DNA of 64,000 bases from Crossaster papposus (Eukaryota > Echinodermata > Asteroidea > Velatida > Solasteridae). The notes under the pieces are model-generated. The model saw only the letters and a program-made list of their open reading frames with translations, was not told the DNA's origin and made no database searches. Below, piece after piece: positions 58,763-64,000 of the stretch (position 1 is the first letter of the stretch; each line of letters starts with the position of its first letter). A program made the translations under genes and the position numbers. The stretch is taken from NCBI GenBank assembly GCA_037893245.1, contig JBAIAA010000101.1, forward strand, positions 434,001-498,000. The letters run 5' to 3'.

Positions 58763-60233
58763 ATTTGGTACTAGCCTTGGTCAAGGCGTTCATCGTTACC
58801 CGTCCGTACGTACAGCGCAGCGGTTATCGGAGCTCAAACAACGACCTTACGCGGCCACTATTATATGCAAACTAACTGAGGATACTCGATCGAACGCCTT
58901 GGATCATTAGGTTTTGGGGGCGGTGTTCATTATGCTAATAGATTAAGCTGACCTTTATAGTCGTTTTCTTATTGGTCGATCGTTGCGTAGAAACTGCATA
59001 ATTTGAGCTAGCGGTGAAAGGTCATAGCTAGCTCGCAAGTGTTTACGAACACCGCCATCGTTGGCATATTTTATCGGAGAAAGTTAAGTGATTTTTACGA
59101 AGGCTTGTAGTATAGGAATTACACATGAAGATTTGAACTGTCTTGCTTGATTGGTGAGGGTCGCAGTTATTTTCGCTCGTTTTGCTGGGTATTTTTTTGA
59201 ATGTTGACAATGTTATGGTCAAAACTAGTTGTGTTTAGCTGCTTAGTTTTGAGTTTTCAACCGCGGTGACTGGAGAAGGCCGCGACTCTATTAAAACGTG
59301 TCGAACTCGGCCCTACATTATGTCGCACACATCTAATACAGCTGATCTGAAAACCGTGGCTCGGTAAAACGCGGAACTCTGATAATTAAATGCCTTGCCG
59401 GCTGAATTTTGCCAAGAAAATAATCTGAGGAGTTATTGGGGATATAAGACACTTGTCCCTGTTTAAATTACGATATTGTGATCACTTTGAAGGTTGGTTC
59501 TGCAGCCGTATAAACATGCCCCCTCCCCACAGCGTTGGACCATGCTTGAACCACAATGTGGCGATACCGCACAGACCAGCATGCCTGGGTTAATGCCGAT
59601 TATGCGGCGATAAGAAACTGACCGAACACGCTGAAAACTGACGCCGAGTACCTGGTCGTACGTGCGAGCTCCGAGCAAAATGGGGTTCAGGCCTGCCTGA
59701 AAAATGACGGATTTCCCATAACCTGTCGGCCAATTCACAAAGACCACGAAGAAAGGATTCTAATGGCCTTTCGCTGCTCGGGTCTAAAATCTTCGAGGGA
59801 TAATATTTTCGCTGTAAAACAACACGACAGATCTTCGGACGAAAGACGACGCTGAATATCTGCCATTTTGTCTTAAATGTCATGCTGCATCAAATTTGAT
59901 GACGTCGGGTTTCAACCGCGTTGTGATTGGACACTTCACATCTTAGCCCCGCCTATACTTATCTGTATTCGCATACGAGGTCATGCGCCACAAATGTGGC
60001 GCAAAATATAGGAAAAACATAAGATTTCAAAAACCCAATGATCCAAGGCGAAAAAGTAGCCTCAGTAGATTTGCATAAATAGTGGCCGTATGAGGTCGCT
60101 GTTCGCGCTGTATCTTTGCATGGGGCGCAAGCTAGCAGCATATATGCGGGGCGCGCGCACAGTGTATTTCTTGACGGATAACGACGGACGGATAACGACA
60201 AACTCGCCTTGACCAAGGCTAATTTGGTACTAG
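58763..60233 (-). mobile_element. TIR element carrying a RecQ-like helicase gene start
   Basis: The direct repeat atttggtactag at 58763-58774 and 60222-60233 flanks an insert whose ends are inverted (gccttggtcaaggcg at 58774; cgccttgaccaaggc at 60205). Subterminal cgttacccgtccgt and acggacggataacg are also inverted. Inside, on the minus strand from atg 59864, is a broken helicase N-terminus. The related intron of the plus-strand METTL7-like copy lacks the insert and reads aatttggcactat straight into the matching right flank. The 11-12 bp duplication is long for most DNA transposons and closest to the Mutator type; the class is inferred. Confidence 0.72.
59690..59864 (-). pseudogene. RecQ-like helicase N-terminal fragment
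   Basis: From atg 59864 the frame reads MADIQRRLSS, then LEDFRPEQRKAI (a Q-motif/entry region typical of RecQ-like helicases). After a small frameshift comes VNWPTGYGKSVIFQ, the Walker A motif in the PTGYGKS form. No downstream helicase motifs follow within the element, so it is a fragment. Upstream on the same strand (59890-59960) are a tgacgtc motif and an attgg CCAAT box, so a promoter may have been carried along. Confidence 0.75.
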
Positions 60234-60270
60234 ATCCTGACGGGAGTGATTATGTCTGGAATGACGTTGA

Positions 60271-60568
60271 GTTAGTCTCGCATACGCACTGTGGACCTCC
60301 GAACAATATAGGTCCACACGATGCGGGAAGAGTACGGTGTGTGGACTTGCACACGTCCACAATCCGTTTTTCAGTTTCCGAAAAAGAGCGCTAGAGGAAA
60401 AACGGGTTAGGGTTATATATAGAAAAGATAGAAGGGACAGCTGAGAGGCCCATAATCCTAATTTGAGGGTAAATTTGTTTTGGGGAAGCGAGAAAAATGA
60501 GTATTTAGTCAAAGTTTGTTAACTACACGAATACAAAGGAATGTCCACAGTGCGTATGTAAGGTAAAG
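60271..60568 (+). mobile_element. Family G TIR element, copy 2
   Basis: tctcgcatacgcactgtgga to ccacagtgcgtatgtaaggt inverted ends. It lies in the minus-strand METTL7-like intron; the plus-strand copy's intron lacks it at the matching place (near 62780). Confidence 0.83.
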
Positions 60569-61359
60569 CTAAATGATGTTTGGTGTGTTTAGTACAATTG
60601 ACCCAACCAAATTACTCACTGGTTTCATAACACGCTTAGCCTCACTCAGTACTGCATCGATGTCATTGACACTGCAAAGCACGTACCAACGTGCAGACCA
60701 CGGCATCCACGCTGCAGTCATCCACATGGCCCAGTAGATCCTCCCCGTAAGCTATCACCGTGCGCTGCAGACGAACCCGCGGGAAGTGCTCGGCCACGCT
60801 CTTCTCCAAATGCTTGACGAAATTCTTGTTCGGTTCGACCGCAATGACCGCGGTTCCGTCAGGGTAGAACTTAAAGTTGGCCCCCGTTCCTACTCCAACC
60901 TCCAGGACAGTCAACAATGGCTTACCGTCGAATGCAAGATCTTTGCAGGCAGGATTCTCACGAAGGGTCTCTAAATCCTTGAAAAGTTCCAGTTTAAAAC
61001 TCGTCATGACAGAGTTGTAATAATTTGAAAACCAAACCATAAAGGCTGGGAAAGCGTAAGGTAAAAGTGTCTTTACCACCAAATGAAACGCCAACAGACC
61101 AGCAAGAAAGAGCACAGCAGGAACAATGTACTCATTCATACTGAAGAGAGTGTGTGTCGATGTTAGTAAAAACGGAACGAGCTTTGAGAAACTGAGTTCA
61201 GTGTTGTGGGCAGAACAATATGGCGCAAATTTGATATGCAACTATTATATATGGGATAGGTCAACTCACGTACAGTACGTGTACAAGTCACTGTAGAGAT
61301 CAGTGGTACAAATTCACGTACAAATGTGTGGGTACAATGTACAAGTACGTGCACATATT

Positions 61360-62073
61360 GTAGGTCAACTCGCCCCCTGACGGACTCGCCCCTTACAAAC
61401 TCGCCCCCTGGTCTCGTCCCCTGACCGACTCCGTTGTAAAAGTTATATTGAAATATCTGAAAGTCACAACTGCAGGAAAAATAAACTCAGTTGTAAATTT
61501 GATATTGGAGTCGAGTATCCGAAAGTCAAGGCTACAAAAAAACATAATTCAGTTGTAAAAGTGATTATTTGAACATTTGAAAGGGCATAACTTTACATTA
61601 TTAACTGGTTTTGAGTAGGTGTCGTGGTTCAAGTAACTCACGCCTTAACCTTGTGGGTGCGTTGTCATATCGCATACCCGTGGCTACAAACAAAGCTAAC
61701 TCAGAAAAAGGCTTCACAATCATAATCCAGAATTGGTTTGATGAGTGCTTTGTATAGTTGATAGAGAATACAGCAATCCACAGTTCCCCAGTCCTTTCCG
61801 CTAACACATCTCAAGATATTGAGCTTGAATATAATTAATATGGTTTAAGTTTGTTGTCAAAAATAATACCCAGAAATTTAACTGACTTCTGGAATTTAAT
61901 ATCAGTATTATTTATCTGTAAGCTACAGGAAACGTTGCGTTTTTGTGACACACAAACGAGATGAGCACTCACGACTTAAAATAAAACAATTATCCAGGGG
62001 GCGCGTCGGCTAAGGGGCGAGTCGGTCAGGGGGCGAGTAGGTATAAGGGCGAGTCCGTCAGGGGGCGAGTTGA
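61360..62073. mobile_element. Fold-back element between the two METTL7-like copies
   Basis: aggtcaactcgccccctgac at the left end is mirrored by gtcagggggcgagttgacct at the right. Each arm carries further gggcgagtcggtcag-type repeats. The interior holds a decayed reverse-transcriptase fragment, so the element looks like a fold-back unit that acquired a retrotransposon piece. Confidence 0.85.
61600..61950 (-). mobile_element. Decayed non-LTR reverse transcriptase fragment
   Basis: On the minus strand, frames read LNILRCVSGKDWGTVDCC and then LYQLYKALIKPILDYDCEAF, the LrxLsGxdWG...LYxALIxPxLDYG region of Jockey/CR1-type reverse transcriptases. The preceding FLGIIFDNKL-like sequence is in a shifted frame. 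Stops follow within 20 codons. Confidence 0.75.
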
Positions 62074-62220
62074 CCTGAAACCGTACTATGCCCTACATTA
62101 CACAATAGTTGCACATCAAACTTGCGCCATATTGTTCTGCCTAAACACTGAAATCAGTTTATCAATTAAGCTCGTTCCTTTTCTACCAACATTGGATTTG
62201 AACACACACTCTCTTCAGAC

Positions 62221-63320
62221 GAGTACATTGTTCCTGCTGTGCTCTTCCTTGCTGGTCTGTTGGCGTTTCATTTGGTGGTAAAGATGCCTTACGCTTCCCC
62301 ACTCTTTTTGGTTTGGTTCTCAAATTATTACAACTCTGTCATGGCGAGTTTTAAACTGGAACTTTTCAAGGATTTGGAAACCCTTCGTGAGAATCCGGCC
62401 TGCAAAGATCTTGCATCCGACGGTAAGCCATTGTTGACTGTACTGGAGATGGGGGTGGGAACGGGAGCCAACTTCCAGTTCTACCCTGACGGCACCGCGG
62501 TCATCGCGGTTGAACCGAACAAGAACTTCGTCGAGCATTTGGAGAAGAGTGTGGCCGAGCACTCTCCGCGGGTTCACCTGCAGCGCACGGTGATAGCTTA
62601 CGGGGAGGATCTACAGGGCCATGTGGAGGACTGCAGCGTGGATGCCGTGGTCTGCACGTTGGTGCTTTGCAGTGTCAATGACATCGATGCAGTACTGAGT
62701 GAGGCTAAGCGTGTTTTGAAACCAGTGAGTACAAATTGGTTCGGTCATTTATACCTGTACACACAACATCAACATAATTCCAGACATAATTCACTCTTTG
62801 GGATATAGTGCCAAATTGAAACAGGTTCTCTGTCCATTATACACTTCATAATCCCCCGCCCCAAAAAACCACATCTAACAACATGCTTATGCAAACATGC
62901 CTGGATCTGCCCTAGCCCTAGTCTATGGCCCCGCACTAGAGTACACTCTACAGCACAGAGTGTATAGTGCGGGGCCATAGACTAGGGGTAGATCTGCCCC
63001 AGACACTAAACTTTGATATACATGTATATTTAAGGGGCGGGGTCTAACAATCTGGTTAACCCAACACTCCACAGGGAGGCAAGTTCTTCTATCTCGAGCA
63101 CGTGGCTGGGGAGCCCGGTACATCTCGCTACCGCTTGCAGTGGATCCTGTCTCCGCTCTGGGCCTACTTCGCGGACGGCTGCCAGTTGATGAGAACGCCC
63201 TGGGTCAATGTTGAACGTGCTGGTTTCTCCAAGGTCGACTGTCAAAGATTCTTGGCTCCTATTAACCATGTAGCACTCGTGCCGATGAAACCGCACGCGA
63301 TGGGCGTGGCTACCAAGTAA
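62221..63320 (+). CDS. METTL7/TMT1-like methyltransferase, start codon not at the expected place
   Basis: Exon 1 ends at 62724 and exon 2 is 63075-63320, ending VATK-taa. The frame is open throughout, with SAM motif LEMGVGTGANFQFYP, AVEPN, VVCTLVLCSVNDIDAVL, a KP/GGKFFYLEHVA junction and LMRTPWVNVERAGF. Against the minus-strand copy, the region that should hold atgaat is changed (cttcag acgagtacattg), so the usual methionine is missing. The first in-frame atg (62284) would drop most of the membrane helix. An upstream exon spliced at the ctcttcag site at 62218 could supply the start, but I cannot identify one. There is also a 6-bp deletion (VVKTLLPYAF to VVKMPYAS). An aataaa at 63530 could end the transcript. 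Confidence 0.8.
62922..62993. repeat. Perfect-arm hairpin in the METTL7-like intron
   Basis: ccctagtctatggccccgca and tgcggggccatagactaggg are inverted around a short gagtacactctacagcacagagtg-type turn. Related but broken sequence (gcagatccgggatttt) occurs in the other copy's intron at about 58210. Confidence 0.85.
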
Positions 63321-64000
63321 TAATAATAATAATAATGAACATTTATAAGGCGCCGGTATCCGCCAAGCAAGAGTAGTTAAAAAGTAGTTAAAATTTTAAC
63401 ACCAATGTTTTTTAAATCTTTTGGAATGAAAATTGAAGTAAAATGATTCTTGAAGTATCAGTTTCAAATCAAGTACTGGTGTTACGTACTTTTGGTGTTA
63501 AATTTGACCTAGTGCGCATGCGTGTGTGAAATAAAGCCCTCTGATTGGTCGATAAGGAATTATGGGATATGTTAACAATAGTCGATGTTAAATTGTTGTA
63601 TTTAGTCCCAAAATTCATTTTTGTTACCATAATATGTAATTATTTAAACGATTCCATGATTGAATTTTGATTTTTGTGCAAACATAGTTAAAAATTCGCG
63701 TTACATTTTATTCGTTTTCAAATTTTGACATTATTCATAAAAACTAGTTGTGACATCGTCGTGGACAAAAAAGCGTAGTATAAAACTAACAACGGCAATA
63801 GCTATGTGTGTAGTACGTATTCAGTAGGAATAGGTTATTATTGTATACATATTATGTGTAATAATAAGTCAGTTCTTGGTAATATTTCATTACGTAATTT
63901 GTCCATGCAGTTAATATGTACAAAATTATAGTGTTAAAACAGTACATCCTTTCGCTAGAATGACGAGCAAATGACGTGATATCCATGTTAAATTTTGCTA
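63321..64000. other. Right-hand flank, no gene seen
   Basis: AT-rich sequence beginning with a (taa)n microsatellite at 63319-63338. A candidate aataaa for the METTL7-like gene is at 63530-63535. Nothing else is recognised. Confidence 0.45.

Larger units (their letters stand above)
57900..61139 (-). pseudogene. METTL7/TMT1-like methyltransferase copy with a 4-bp frameshift
   Basis: Exon 1 is 61139-60620 and exon 2 is 58145-57900, with a 2.5-kb intron full of insertions. Exon 1 starts at the atg of MNEYIVPAVLF. It codes an N-terminal membrane helix (about residues 4-22), SAM motif LEVGVGTGANFKFYP (79-93), the acidic-loop AVEPN (101-105) and AVVCTLV. Exon 2 codes FYLEHVAGEPG, WILSPLW and GVATK-stop, the METTL7 C-terminus. 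Relative to the plus-strand copy, exon 1 has four extra bases (gtac) after CTLV, giving an early stop (RALQCQ) and a total exon length of 520 instead of 516. METTL7/TMT1 enzymes are ER/lipid-droplet thiol methyltransferases. The gene is likely inactive unless the insertion is an assembly error. Confidence 0.82.

Noticed and set aside
60684..60698. 15-base GT..AG segment in the minus METTL7-like copy as a micro-intron
   Set aside because: Far below the size a spliceosome can remove, and the plus copy shows only a 4-bp difference here; frameshift or assembly error is simpler.

Overview
The window reads as invertebrate deuterostome nuclear DNA, most likely an echinoderm and perhaps an asteroid. 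Short exons sit between GT-AG introns, most junctions in the large matrix gene are phase 1, and introns and spacers are packed with short TIR/fold-back elements, tRNA-type SINE pieces and minisatellites. The species is inferred; nothing in the sequence names it.

Layout. 2226-31469 (+): the 3' part of a giant secreted matrix gene related to SVEP1/polydom. Its 32 exons join in one frame of 2,532 codons plus stop and encode HYR, sushi, ephrin-receptor-like, 23 EGF, LamG/pentraxin, TSP1 and further ephrin-receptor-like modules; its 5' end lies outside the window. 35133-37636 (+): a three-exon speriolin (SPATC1/SPATC1L)-like gene. 40949-42469 (-): a two-exon TIMM8 small-Tim chaperone, whose second exon has no open frame of notable length of its own. 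44760-50230 (+): an eight-exon CNBD2-like cyclic-nucleotide-binding gene. 51334-52422 (-): an intronless LEG1-family secreted protein gene. 57900-61139 (-) and 62221-63320 (+): two head-to-head METTL7/TMT1-like methyltransferase copies, each with a lesion. These genes show no shared pathway. Speriolin and CNBD2 are both testis/sperm-associated in vertebrates, which may be chance.

At least nine families of short TIR or fold-back elements recur (called A to I here). The most unusual structures are: (1) repeated tandem duplication of exon-intron junctions inside the matrix gene, at five separate exons; (2) a 1.45-kb TIR element with an 11-12 bp target duplication that carries the first part of a RecQ-like helicase, with its empty site preserved in the paralogous METTL7 intron; (3) a minisatellite carrying nuclear-receptor-type half-sites; (4) a related pair of uncharacterised modules, each preceding ephrin-receptor-like repeats, in the matrix protein.
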